From contig CM063498.1 in assembly GCA_032207245.1 (NCBI GenBank), positions 90,481,348 through 90,545,347 of the forward strand: 64,000 nucleotides of DNA, given 5' to 3'. Origin of the DNA: Pardosa pseudoannulata (taxonomy: Eukaryota; Arthropoda; Arachnida; Araneae; Lycosidae). Below, in pieces: positions 11,627 through 24,613 of this stretch. Below the pieces are notes generated by a model. That model worked only from the letters and a program-made list of their open reading frames with translations. It did no database searches and had not been told where the DNA came from. How positions within the stretch are numbered: the stretch's first letter is position 1; each line of letters opens with the position of its first letter. Made by a program: the position numbers and the translations under genes.

Positions 11627-12880
11627 TGTATATATTAAATAGTGTTGCAATAAACTAAAGATTTTCAAGAACTGTTTTTCCACTCCAAAGATTTAAAAAA
11701 GATTTTTTTAAACAGTAATAATCGTCGTAAGAGAGCAAATCTCCCTAATTATTACTATTATTTTCTAAGAATTTCATCCTAAAAATTATTATGCTATTTT
11801 AAATGTGTTTTAATCCCTCTTATCTACTTAGCACAAAATTGATTGATGTGAACTCGCTTCTTTATTAACAGTTTTAATTGAAATGTATCACAACTATTTT
11901 ACAGAAAATATTATATAGAAAATCAGATGGAAAGCCCTGAAAAAGTATGGATTTACTAAAGACGTCTAAAATTGGAACCACTGGCACAATCTAAGTACAA
12001 ATTTTCGATCGGGAAATTACATTGGTACCATTGAGAAGTTACTACATACGAAAATATTTGCAAAAGTGATATCATGCTTTGGTTAACTAAACAAGAAACA
12101 TATCTTAAAACCGCTTTTTTTTTTTTTTTAACTCTGAAAATATTTGATCTGTTGTTCCCAAAGAAATTTTGGTCCCAGTTGTTCTAAAAAATGAAAGTAG
12201 TGTCTAGTTTTACAAATCCCTGGGAGGTTTCTTGTCCGTATTAAATTTATTTGATGAATAAAAAAAGGACAGAAGTTAATTAACTTATGAATATCTAGAC
12301 AATTACATTTGAATGGCAGCCACTACTACTCAACATTAAAAACTTGTTGATGACCAAAAGAGTACCGTCCTTCTTATTAAGGGTAATAAGTATAATAAAA
12401 TTCGTTCACAAGTCTAATGTGTTGTTAACGACAGTTCGATTTTTGTGTTATGTACAACTCTTTTTTTATACATAGTTTTATTAAAAGTGGTTACATATTT
12501 GCTAGAAATGCATGTTTATAGACAATTCAGATGTAAGAATTTAATAATAAAAAATGGGAAATCTCCTTTCTGTTCTGGTTATTTAGTAGCTCATGGTAGG
12601 ATTTAAAAATGGTACGGTTGTTTAAAATCTTCCTAAATATGGCGACCACTGGTTTAAAAACTGACGGTTTATTATTTTCCTCTCAGGAAAAAACTTCGGT
12701 ATGTATGAATAAATCTTAAGAAAATATTCACACATCTGTACAGTGTACACTTCAGATAGCAGCCAGTTCATTTGCACTCTCTATGTACACATCATAATTC
12801 AAGTTCTTAAAAATTGATAATAATGACAGCTAATGAGGAGAAAGGCAATAATTCATAATCTAAGACCTATTGTGTTTCAA
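11627..12880. other. Non-coding; weak repeated phrase
   Basis: TACATTGGTACCATTGAGAA near 12018 resembles TGCATTGGTGCCGTTGGAA near 12902. The match is short, and no element ends were found. Confidence 0.35.
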
Positions 12881-12884
12881 TCTT

Positions 12885-13360
12885 TCTACCGACTCGAAAA
12901 TTGCATTGGTGCCGTTGGAAATTAACTCCGCGTTTCATCAATGGACCTTGGTGAGCGGGGCGTCGCTCTTTCCAAATAAACTTCGAGTCACTCGCTGCCT
13001 ACGATCTTTCTCTTTGTAAGGTGTCGCGACCTTGAAGAGGATCCTCACTCTCGCTTCATCAGGGATCGTTGCGGGCAAAAACCAAACTCAGCGTAAGGAG
13101 ATGTACCCACGCACGGTCATTCTTACTACTGCGGTCTGACACTGTGTGTAATACGCAGAATTGGCAGCTAACTTTATCTTGATGGGAGGTAGGATGCGAC
13201 GGTGGCTGTATATCAGATAGCAGAACTCGAGTGAAAATAAGTCTATGTAATACGACACGGCTGGAGTTGCTTAACTTTGGAGAAACGGAGACAAAAACCA
13301 GAAAGATATTTCCATCCGCAAATGAAATGTGTTTGGAACATGGGACAGTTGTCAATCAAA
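12885..13360. other. Less AT-rich, CpG-bearing block; unknown function
   Basis: This stretch is visibly richer in G+C and CpG than its surroundings (GAGCGGGGCGTCGC, GTGTCGCGACC and others). A 98-codon open frame runs on the minus strand (13059-13355) without any domain I recognise. It could be a regulatory element, a non-coding exon or a slowly evolving fragment. No choice can be made from sequence alone. Confidence 0.4.
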
Positions 13361-16300
13361 AGACACAAAATCATTCGTACATAGAAATATAACGTCTCTA
13401 TTTGTATATATTTGCTATTAATAACACTTCTGATCGGGAAAAAATTTCAATCATTTCTTTCTCACTCAATGGATAGTAAGTAAAACATTAAGTAACTATC
13501 CAATTATTTTTCTTAAATTTCTTTGGGGAAAGGGTTTATGAAAACTTATAGTATTTTACATTGAATTAAAAAAGAATTTTAAAAATAGATAAACTGTTTA
13601 TTTATCTGACAAAATTTGTAAGTTATCCATAAACTGGATTGAAAAACTGATTTAATGGCAACTCATAAACCAGGTGGGGTCGGGTGTGAAAGATGAAGAG
13701 AGATTTTAAAATAATAATAATTAGCATACATTGGCATTAACTATTGGGCCAATTTTAGCGTTTAAACAACAAAGGTAAAAATAAACGATAAAGTAATCAC
13801 TAATATTAACTAAAACTGTAGAGTATATCTAATTCCCAAAATTGAACAGATGCAATTAATATACTGCACCAAAAAACCCTAAAATAAAATGTATAAAAGA
13901 GTATAAAAAATGCTTTTTTAAGAGACCTGTTCCGCGAATTGCCGTGAAGGTAATACAAACTAAAATATAAAAACTCATTTACAAAATTATTAATGAAACT
14001 TACTCCTTTTTTTATACACTAGTGTGTGGAAAGGGGGGGGGATGATTACGTTTCTGAGAGGGTAATCATGACAGGAATAAGAAGGGGAAAAAAAACCCTA
14101 GAAATGAAAGAAAAACATTTTCCTAATGACAACTCGGCTCATCCACGGAAAAAAAAAATGGCGATATCCCAAGACTGCGTCTGTTTCCTGCAAACGATAT
14201 CCGCTTCTAGTACAATTATTTGTTCGTCAACCGATGGTAGCAGCAAAAGGGGAAAAGAAACACAGCATAAATAACATAACTGAGACTCGCTAATGGAAGG
14301 AAATAAATTGTACTTTATCCTGTCTTTCAACTGAATACAGCAGACGCACCATAGTAAAAACATTATGAACATAGTTATTATTTCATCATTTGGAGAAAGT
14401 CGAATGTTCAGTTGGTGTATGTATGTAATAGCGTAGGCCGAAAAAGTATTTCCCATATTCATCAGTTTGCTAAAGGATACAGATCTGGCACAGTACTAGA
14501 AAGCAAAAAAGGAAGCGGAATATTTCATTTACCTATTTGTTTTTGTTATTATTGTTAAGAAAAAGTACTTGAAGTAAAATAAGATAATTAGATAGCAGAA
14601 AGTATACTTTAGAAGAAAAGAAAATGTCAGTAATTGGCAGATGTGTTATTAGAATAATATAGAGGAATTAAACGCTGATTTCTGAAAAAACATTAGCATT
14701 ATGATATCAAAAAACAAACATAATGATTCTTAACATTAATACGTTAATGCATTTAAGTTAGTTAATTGCATTTAAATTAAGTAATTGCTTCGACTATTTT
14801 ACTTCAGATAAAAAAAAAATTTTATGTATGGCAAAAAATTTATAATCGCAAAAAATAAATAAAATAAAATAAATAAAAAAACTATCACAACATGAAATCC
14901 CCACAAGAATTTCAAAAATTAAACCATAAACTGCTCAATGACAAAACAGACGTTTTGAGTATTTAAAACTAGACTATGGTAAGCATTGTATTTTCAATTT
15001 TCAACTGTTGTTAAGGGCAGATAGGAATTTTGTGGTTAACGCATTACTTCCTAAAGCAACACAAATTAATATATTTTTTAAAATCAGAGATATCACGTCA
15101 TCGTCCTCATTTGTTAATGACACCGAAAGTCATCGAATGTTCTTGAAATGAATAAAACTATTAACCACTTAATAGTTTATTTTTTTATCCCTTTTTTTCC
15201 ATCACAATAATTAAAACATGGCATAGAAGATTGTGTACATTTATTTTGCAATCTAAACTTCAGAGATAATCTGTCAAAAAGTCTGTGACGAATAAAAAAC
15301 TAAAAAAAATCGAACATAAGATTAGTTTAATTTACACATATATCACTGGGGAAAGTATTTTATGTGTAATAATAATTATTAACATATTTGTTTTCTTGTT
15401 AAAATAAGGCTGAGATTATACCACACATCGAGATGGTAAAGCCATCTATATATTTACGAATTTATCACAAATATATTAAATAAAAAACTAAGAACTACAA
15501 TAAACAAAGTGAAGACTTGAAATTAAACAAATATTTTAATCAAGCAATATAGATATATCCACACCTTCCCCAAAAATGGCAAAAGAAAAAATCATTCACA
15601 CATATATAACAATAGGCAAAGGTTTGGTGATTACGTTTTGTCAAATTAAATATGAATACAAGTAAGATATTACAAAACTCATAACATCCTTTTCCATTGT
15701 ATACTATGTGACTGTTCACTAAACAAATAAACATGCACCGGATTATGACATCATCCTATCTTGACCGCTTAAAGTAAACAACCCACAACGGTTCTAGTCT
15801 AGATCCATCAACTTAACGAGATTATCAAGAATGCAACTTGCCTACCTGATTCGTTGTCATTTCTCAGATGTGATAAGATTACACCACAGTTTAGCAACAA
15901 TCTTTAACCTTAAGAATTACTTGCAGCTCACTAAAAAGGAAGGCGCGGTAAAAGATCTCAAAACTCAGGAATATATCTAAATTGAGGAATTCAAGTACCT
16001 TTGTCTTTGACGGTGCAAATGAGCAAAGAAAATATTCGGTTGCAGACTAAATCTGCCGTATCATTTTTCAAGGTTGCGTCAATGAAAGCAGCGTGTAACG
16101 CACGACTCGCCTCTCACCCATAGCACTTTTTTTTTAAACTCATTTAACCATTATGGAGTGAATTGTATTTAAATGAAATTGAAAATTAAGGGATGTAATT
16201 TAAAATATCACAATTTACGTTTCCTTGCATTTCTGAGAAAGGTGACTTAATAATTAACAGGGTTTTAAAATTTCGTTTTATTTTAGCTTATTTATAAAGA

Positions 16301-16464
16301 GGAAAAACTGAACATCACATAACCTTTTCGGTCTGGTGTCTAACTTATAAGACAAAATGTTTCCCCAAGATCCTCGTGCTCTTAAACATGCATTTTATGA
16401 TATTTCTAAAAGACGCCTAGGTTTTTCTCCCAATGCCCATACACCAGGAAAGACATTTTTGTTT
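13361..16464. other. AT-rich non-coding, nothing recognised
   Basis: The short open frames near 14 kb on both strands overlap each other and lack motifs. No repeat family was recognised. Confidence 0.4.
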
Positions 16465-16606
16465 ACTCTAGGGGTTATTTTTTTTTCGTGTATGAATGTA
16501 ATTTAAATTTTAATGGCAATTAAAAATATTGGTTCACTCTAGGGGTTATTTTTTTTTTCATGTATGAATGTAATTTAAATTTTAATGGCAATTAAAAATA
16601 TTGGTT
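16465..16606. repeat. Recent 71-bp tandem duplication
   Basis: ACTCTAGGGGTTATTTTTTT and the 50 bases after it are repeated immediately, with first units at 16465 and 16536. Only about two differences are visible, near the T run, so the duplication is recent. Confidence 0.9.
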
Positions 16607-18150
16607 TTAAGTGCGTTACTTAACTAATGTTTGATATAGTTCTTCTTTTGAAAAACAATTATATTTGGGATTTAGGAGTCCAGTGCCCTATAATAGTACA
16701 TACCATTAAAATCAAACTGTTTGACGAAATTAAATAAAAGATGTAAGAAGTAAGATGTTAAGGGCAGTTAGTTATATAGGGGTTTTAATTGGGAGGAGGA
16801 CTAAAAACACAATGTCAGGCTCGAAACGTTTATGAGAAAAGAAAAGTATATCATTGATCCACAAATGCATGACAATGGTTTAACTTGAATATTGTAAGGC
16901 AGCATATATCAAGTCTAAAATAATCACTCATGCTTGCCACATATTTTTAGCTTTATAAACAGAAACGAATCCATGAAGGAAGTTTTAAATATCACAAATA
17001 AAAATGCCATTCATCGTCAAAGTTACTGGGTCAGAAATGCATACGAATTGCACAAATGATTACACTCACCACCAAAGTGCGATCGACAAAAACGAGAAAC
17101 TTAAATGAACTCTCCAATAGTCTGAAATCGTTAAGTGCTGAATACGAGAGCTCAAAATGATTAGGTTATTATGTCCAGGTCATACGTGATACAATGTAGA
17201 AGAAAAAATCTCTAATGTCAGACACCTCTCGGAAGGAAACAAACTAACAAAACGCGTGAATTAAAAACAAAGCGTGTAGAAAGAAAAAGCAAACCTTGTT
17301 CTTTAAGTGGGGGCCTTGAAACACAAAGTGAACGCAGAAACGTTCACGCTGTCGTCATAAATGCAGCTTTACAAATTGCTGCTAATGACTGAGGTGGTAG
17401 TTTTATTTTTGTTAGCACTATACTTTAAAGAGGCTGGTAAAAGACAACTGCGTAGAAGAGGGGCTGAGAGTAAAAGCTACATGAATTATTAATAACAATA
17501 ATAATTTTTAAAACTAAAATCCCCCTACCAATAAAAAAGAAAAAACTATGCAAGTTTTGATTTTAAACCTTTTTAAGTCCGTGGTAAATATACTTACGAC
17601 CAAGTCACTATTTTTAAATGTCTAAGGTAAGCCGTTCATTAGTTATGCCATTCATTAATAATTTCAGAAATAATAAAGGAAATTAATAAACGTTTAGACC
17701 TCGCAACACGGTTATAGCAGTTATGGTAAGGTTAGCTGCAGATGGAGAGGAAAAGACAGGAATAGGAAGTCAGCTTCTGAACGTAACACTTCGTTCCTTT
17801 GAGTCATTTTAATTCATTCGATAAATTGTTTTTTAGATTGTAAAATCTGAAAAATATACTTTAAAATCACAATCAAAAATGTATGTGTGTGTTTCCAAGA
17901 CATTAACATTTTTAATTAATTCAAAATCATACGGTTTTCACATGCAAACGTACAATCTTACAATGTGACCCATATCCGTACAATGTACCGTAAAAGTATA
18001 CAGGTATGCCTAAGCATTTTAAACGCTAAAATGACCCTTGACACATAAATGATCCTTGGACCTGCAGTGTGCTGTCAAATAGTGTTGTTTTAAAATTTTA
18101 GTCTAGTACACCGAATCACAAAGTTGGGAAATTAATTCAGTCAAAAAGAT
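16607..18150. other. Non-coding; less AT-rich piece at 17030-17400
   Basis: The piece at 17030-17400 contains GTGAACGCAGAAACGTTCAC, an imperfect palindrome at 17328, and is more complex in sequence than its flanks. It could be conserved non-coding DNA. No gene was recognised. Confidence 0.35.
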
Positions 18151-18159
18151 ACATAGAAA

Positions 18160-18325
18160 ACTTGCTATATTCTTTGATTCGTTTTCTAAAGAAACATAAA
18201 AGAGTAAGGAGGAATAATTAGTAATCTTGTTTATCCGGAAATCCGGACATGTTTAGAGCGAAATCCTTGAAATTCCAGGATTTCCCAAGAGCACCGGGGA
18301 GACCCTTGTTGCTAACCCCTGACTG
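18160..18325. mobile_element. Dispersed repeat family 3, copy A
   Basis: TATTCTTTGATTCG and the following ~140 bases align with 45187-45325, including AGTAAGG..GAAATAATT-like, TCCGGA, CCTTGAAATTCC-like and GGATTT blocks. It ends in TTGCTAACCCCTGA, which has the look of a hAT-type element end. Confidence 0.55.
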
Positions 18326-21300
18326 TATAACATAAAAAGAAATAAGAAGCATAAAATGTTCTACCTTTTTGTATAAGACCTAGTGGGCAGTGATAAGCAA
18401 ATATTATAAACAAAAAATTGGATCAAATTAACTTAATCTATTAATTTAAATTAATTTATTTTCTTAAGGGAACATAGCATCTTTCCAAACATAAAATTTT
18501 CATTATAACAGCTCTTATTTTCCCATTCATCATAATATTAAACCGTTCTGCTCCTTTTATAAGTAATCTTTTACAAGTGTTTTAATAACTCTCTGGTTTT
18601 AATATCAAAATAATTTTTTTGTGAAATTTTCCGCTAACTTTTAAAATGCTCTTTGATATTTAATTTTCCACAGATTCCTACAAAATGTTTACCGAACACT
18701 CCTATTTATTAAAATAATTCTGGGTATCCGTATTAAATTTCAACTTTCCACAAATTATTAAAGCATTTTTATCTATTCTATGTGCAAGATTTTTTTTTTT
18801 TATGATCTAACTATTAATTCTATCAACAAAATAATAATCAAACGTGTTCAATAGATATTTTTACGCAACATTAAGGAAAAATAAAAGGAAAAATTGAAAA
18901 TTTGTTTACAAAGAATATTTTAAAAACTAAAAAGAATATTGTTTTTAATTAAATTTTAAAAAAAATAACAAATTTTTAAAAATATTTTGAAATGATTAAA
19001 AATATTAAGTGTGATTTGTTTAGTTATATGTCGATGCATAAGCGTACAAAGGTTTACGTCTTTAAGTTAATAATTTGCTAAAACTTTTTCTAACTTCCAC
19101 TGTCTTTTTAATGATGTAGGAAAATTTTTCTTCTAAACAGAATTTATTTTTTAAATTTTGATATTGAATCGAACATAGGCTGCTATAATAAAGACTTTTC
19201 AGTTCGAAACCACTTACGTCACCATAAATCTATCCCAATTCCAAATGTAATTCAACATACCATTGTTAGAAAAAAAATGACCTTGTAAAAGGTTGAAAAA
19301 ATGTTCCGTTTGTTTACAAACAATGTTGTCATATTTACATTATTAAATTCCTTAAGATTTAATTTTATTTTTCATAAAATATTTATCAAAGCATATTTCC
19401 AGTTGTACTAACGAGGAAAATTTTTTTACTCTTTTAACCCCCACATACAATGAAAATTGAGTAAGACATCTCTGTCTAAAAATAGTATACCTAAAAAATG
19501 AATCTTATATCGCAGGAAATGGAGGGTAAAAATAAAAGAAACAAACAACGGTCAGCATTCCAACGCATCGCGTCTTCACTTTCCATGCTTCTAAATTAAC
19601 AACATAACACTGGAAGAACACTGGGAACTTGCTCAATAGATTGTTAAAATGGATAATAAGCATTCGAATTAATACATTGCCTATTACATATTCAACACGA
19701 ACAATCCCTTTTATTTCCCGGAAGGAAACCCAAAGGATAAATATTTGGGGCATATATTTAAAAAATACAAGAGTGAATTTAGCAATGGGAGAGAGGAAAA
19801 AGGAAACAATTTACATTTCGAATAATAACTGAGGGACATATTAATATGAATATAACTAAACATTCAATATCCACTTAAACCACGATTTTAATAATAACCT
19901 ATCAATCCCTAATGACTTAAAACGTTGCACACCTTAAAAAGCGTTGATTAATGAACAAAGATAAAATAATCTCGAAAATTATATACTATATGAGCTTTTC
20001 TTATAAGTTACAAGAATCATACTACATTCTATACACAGTGACGACTTATATACGCGCCTCTCTCATTCATGCATTTTACTTTTTTCTTGTCCCGCGAAGC
20101 CTTCTGAAAATAATAAATTTTTCTCAGTTATAAAAATTCAAAAAGAGATTGTTGTTTTATACAAATTCATACCATTTATCAAAGATTGACCAAATTTTGG
20201 GCAGGTATTCCTTGACAATTCCAAAAGGCTACCGCCGTTTTTAAAACTTATTCCATCTATCTTATCATGTGATATGACATTATCAGATACTAACATTGCT
20301 GGTCGAAGACAGGTGGCTATATATGAGTGTTATTGTTACATTTTAAGACGGCAAAATGCTAATCCGTATTTAACCAACCAGCAATTTACCTGAAGATAAA
20401 ATTGCTAACACGTGTTTTTATAAATGTTTTTTGCAAAGATATAAAGAAGAAAAGTCCTATTTAAAAGTGTAGTATGGTGAAAAATGTACCAAACTAACTG
20501 CTAAATGGAAGATTAGTTGACTTACCGAGTTCTTCGTAATTATCTCCCAATTTTGAATATCTGAAAGCGCTTTTAATTCTTGCTTAACACTAACTAAATC
20601 GTACTTATAGTTTTATGAAAAACATCGTGGACATCAGCTTATGATATACAAAAAATAGGGGGGTGCAATTTCCTAGCCAAATACAACAATAAATCGCTAA
20701 ATGCAGTACCATTAACGAAATAATTTGCTTGAAATTAAAATACACCACAAAAGTGTAATTATGTATACCTAGTCCGAAGGCTGGGTGCGAAGCGGCAAGG
20801 AAACTATATAAAGTGAAAATATATCCCGCAAATAATAACATCCTTTTTGAGTCCGACGGGTAACACAGTAATTTTTCTCAAAATCTACTCCATGCAACTG
20901 CTACACAAACTAATGTTTCGGAATGCATATGATTTCAAAATCGATCGATTCCTTCTCTGCATTCTGGCAGTAATCCGTCTGTTCCAGGTGGTTGCAAGGA
21001 TTGATAACGATAATAACAGACTAGAGCCATCGGAAACGAAGTTTAGCCCTTTCAAAGTCCGGAAAACACAGTTGCCTTTTGGTACAAAAAGTCTTGTGTT
21101 AAAACTCTCTCATATGATAGTGTTGTATGTAGCGAGTACTTTTCTCAACTTAACTTGATGCTGACACGTGACACAGAACTAGAGGATATAGAACAAAGGG
21201 TTTACGCATCATTTCTCTTCGAATTGAAAAGACCTTCAAAGCAAACAAATGAATGTCATAGTAGACCTTAAATTGTTAAAAACACAATGCCAAAAAGCAT

Positions 21301-21746
21301 TATAAAATTTAACCCTCATAAATGTAGGCTCCTATTACATGTCATTAGAAATATACTTCAGATTTTAACAACTACACAGATGACTTGCAATGACTATTGG
21401 GAAACGTCTGGCATAACCTTTCATACAAAATATTCACTTGTGCTCCGAAAGTAATTTAAAACTTGAAACTATAATTTTACGGTCGAATAAAACTTATGTT
21501 TTTTAAACCTTTCATATTTTTAAGGTAACAAAATACTACTCCTAGTAATCAGTCTGTTCATAGTCAGTTGCATTAAAGATCAAATAAAAGAAAATTTCAT
21601 ACGCTTAAAACTCTATCAAATTTTGTTAAGCCTTACAAGCACATCCACAACGTTTGGATTCATTGACGCTTGAGTAATGTTCACTCTCATTTCAGAAAAA
21701 TCAAATTTTTGGAACCGTTTAATCAAACATAAGCAAGCATAGTCAG
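18326..21746. other. AT-rich non-coding, nothing recognised
   Basis: A 103-codon open frame (20847-21158, plus) has no family resemblance or splice context. The rest is AT-rich with short T and A runs. Confidence 0.4.
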
Positions 21747-21929
21747 TGCAGTGTATGCATTTTTTTTTTCGTTTTATTTTAAGTGAGTTTTAATCAGGGG
21801 AAATAAATAATTAAAAACCAGATTTTTGAAATTTTTTTAAATTGGATATTTTATATATTAAAATCAGATTTTTTTTTTAAAGAGATCAAATTTGATTTTT
21901 TAAGTCAGTTCAGTGCTGATAAACACAAA

Positions 21930-22025
<96 letters not shown>

Positions 22026-22109
22026 TACACAAGTGTATATATATAAACACACACACATATATATGTGTGTGTGTGTGTTTATATATATATACGTGTGTGT
22101 GTATGTATG

Positions 22110-22154
<45 letters not shown>

Positions 22155-22650
22155 TGTGTGTACACACACACAAATTGAGGAGAAGCCAAATTAAAATAAA
22201 TAAAATAAAATGTTAATGTTTAGAACAAATATTGAAAGATTATGCATGTAATACAATAAATGTTCAGCAAAAGCCGAATTTATTGGATTATATAAAAGAT
22301 TTCAAGTATTTTTACTGGAAGTATAAAGATAAAATCAAATAGCCTGCAAATAACTATTCTGATGTATTTTGTGCCAAGTTGATAATGGGAACACGGCAGA
22401 ATTAGCAAATTATATGACTTAATTTACACATTTTAAAACAAATATTTTGATAGAAGATAGTATAATTTCTAATAAGATAAAAATTTACAGAAATGTTAAT
22501 CATCAAAAACAAAATTAGTTAAAGACTTTACCATAAATGTAAATTTGGCAGCTTTTAAATTCACCAATTTAAAAAGAAATTAACTGATTAAAATCAATGA
22601 TTTTTAATCAATTTAATTTAATTTTTTTATTTAAATCTTAACACCCTGCA
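21747..22650. mobile_element. Possible AT-rich MITE containing a large microsatellite
   Basis: The right end (AACACCCTGCA, preceded by TGATTTTTAATCAATTTAA) resembles the right end of the 7590-8419 element. The left side carries AAATCAGATTT and AAATTTGATTT words like that element. A weak inverted match, TGCAGTGTATGCA against TGCAGGGTGTTAAG, may mark the ends. No clear target duplication was found. Confidence 0.35.
21931..22172. repeat. TA/CA/TG compound microsatellite, self-complementary
   Basis: About 42 TA units are followed by alternating CA, TATA, TG and GTAT blocks, then a second TA block and CA again. The order makes much of the tract complementary to itself. Four overlapping open frames here code only Tyr/Ile/Thr/His/Cys/Val repeats and are artefacts. 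Confidence 0.95.
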
Positions 22651-23674
22651 ATTTTTTATTATTTTGTAGCGCCGTAGTGCTTCAAAATCGCACAATGACG
22701 AATTTTTCGCAATCAGTATCATGCGTAATAAATGAAACCATAACGCAAATTCCAATACATCATGCATGCCTAATACTATAGTCTACTGCTATAAGAGTTC
22801 TTTTGCAAACCAATAACGTGCGAGATCATGATTTCCGAAATATAACAATAAAAAGACTATTTCAAAGCTTTCGGCACAGACAGAGATTATTTACGCTTGA
22901 TGTGAAATCTAACAACAAAGAAGGAAACAATATCCACGTGGTTATACATACTTATTTAAATTTATGATACCTTTTAATCCTATGAGAGTAAAATATATGA
23001 CATTGTGCGACTTTCGCTTATCAATATAAATCAGGGGGGAAAAATCAAGATCGTAAGTTGTCGATGAGATTTTTCAAAAAATTTTATGACATACACATCG
23101 CATGACAAGAATAAATACCTTACCTTTTAGCATACCTTATTTATTAATTATAACTTTCTGGTTGCAAAAAGTGAAAACTGTATTTTAATAACTAAAAAAA
23201 TATTAAAAAAAAATTTTTTTATCTAAGCAATACATTTTTGAAACCTAACAAAGTTCTTCAAAGAATTCTAACATGATACCATTATAATTGTCTTTAATTC
23301 CACCCTATATAATAAACAATAAATAAACTGATGAAGTACGGATTACAGAATTATTGAAAAGTAAAAGTAACTTTAAATTGCAGCTTTCTTTATGGGTTGA
23401 AATATAAAGTGCGTTAAAACTGTCGAAACATTAATTCAACAATTCAAAAATCAGTTAAATATAACAAAATGAACAAATAGTGAATTCATCCTTCTAAAAA
23501 GTCAAAGAAAAAAAAATTTACACATTTAGGAAACGACAGGTAGAGATCATATGAAGTAAACTTCTATATTTGTCTCTCTACTTAAGGAGAAAGGGGGGTT
23601 TATCACACTTTCTTCAAAATTGAATTGAGTTATTACTCGTGGAAAACAGTATTTTTTTAACACAAACTCTGGTG
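22651..23674. other. Non-coding, nothing recognised
   Basis: No repeat ends, coding signal or RNA gene were recognised. Confidence 0.4.
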
Positions 23675-23710
23675 CAGTACTTCTCAACGTGGAGCTATGC
23701 CCCCTGGTAG
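23675..23710 (+). mobile_element. Solo hAT-like left end
   Basis: CAGTACTTCTCAACGTGGAG followed by CTATGCCCCCTGG resembles the common hAT left terminus of the form CAGTGGTTCTCAACCTGGGG. No matching right end was found before the next element, so it is probably a truncated relic. Confidence 0.45.
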
Positions 23711-23776
23711 AGCATATGGTTTTTCAAAAGCCAATTAAATTTTTAAACCTTTCAAGCTAGAAGTATGATATATATA

Positions 23777-24613
23777 CAGACATGCCAACATTCAGTCAAC
23801 TCTGTCCGGAGCAACAGCGCGGTTTTAAAATTTAACATGCTACCCACAAAGTAAACGCGTATACAATTTAAATACATAAAACAAATTTTAAAATAATACA
23901 AACAAATTATGTATTAATTATATATTTTATTAATTTCTAAATTAAAACTGAGCAAATTAAATAATTAAAAATTAATATACTATTAAAGGTAAATTAAAAT
24001 TTATGCATTTAACATTGTATAAGTAGATTTTTTAGCTTTAAAAAGTTCTTTCTCAGAAAAATTCTTCTTAAAACAACATTGACCCTAATTAAAATATTTA
24101 CATTAACTATCATCAGAGATTCTAGAGTTTATCTTCCCAAATTTGACCTAAATTCAGTTAGACTTCTTGCATTCTCGCGCTCGGCTCATTAGTGGCCTAA
24201 TGTGTGCATTCAATGTGTTCGTTCAAGGTCGCCATCAGGGCCAGTACTACAGGATCATAGACTAAAGCATCATAGTCTAAAGCTTGGTTTAGTCTATGTA
24301 CAGGATGAACAACGGGCCATAGTGGGGGAAAAGCAATAGGACGCCATCTTATCCTTCTGAATATGTACATTTCGCTGTAGGTTAGGCCTATTTAGCAATA
24401 TTTATTAGCTGAAAATAGCGGAGAAAAGAATTATGAAAAGAAATTCTTCATAATTCCTTCAGATATTACGAGATTTGATAAAATTAACGAAATAGTTCCC
24501 CCGAAACAAAATTTTTGTTATTTTGCGGAGCAATTTGAGGAGTGTGCGGAGTTATCAATTTTTATCATTTCTGCGGAGCAACTCCGCCGAAACCGGAGCA
24601 GTTGGCATGTCTG
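23777..24613. mobile_element. MITE family 2, copy B (837 bp), inserted in a TA run
   Basis: CAGACATGCCAAC at the left and GTTGGCATGTCTG at the right are perfect inverted repeats, and TATATA lies directly outside both. A TA target duplication is therefore possible but ambiguous. The interior matches 6816-7385 up to about 24170 and again from about 24480 to the end. Between these, copy B has some 280 bp that copy A lacks, containing CATAGACTAAA and TTTAGTCTATG as inverted repeats. Confidence 0.88.

Noticed and set aside
14026..14462. Open frames of 82 and 107 codons on opposite strands
   Set aside because: They overlap each other and neither shows a domain or splice signals. The minus frame is hydrophobic in patches but has no clear transmembrane protein pattern.
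20847..21158. 103-codon plus-strand frame
   Set aside because: The composition looks protein-like in places, but no motif or neighbouring exon was recognised.
21900..22216. Four overlapping open frames of 87-95 codons
   Set aside because: They are translations of TA, CA and TG microsatellite units and code only short residue repeats.
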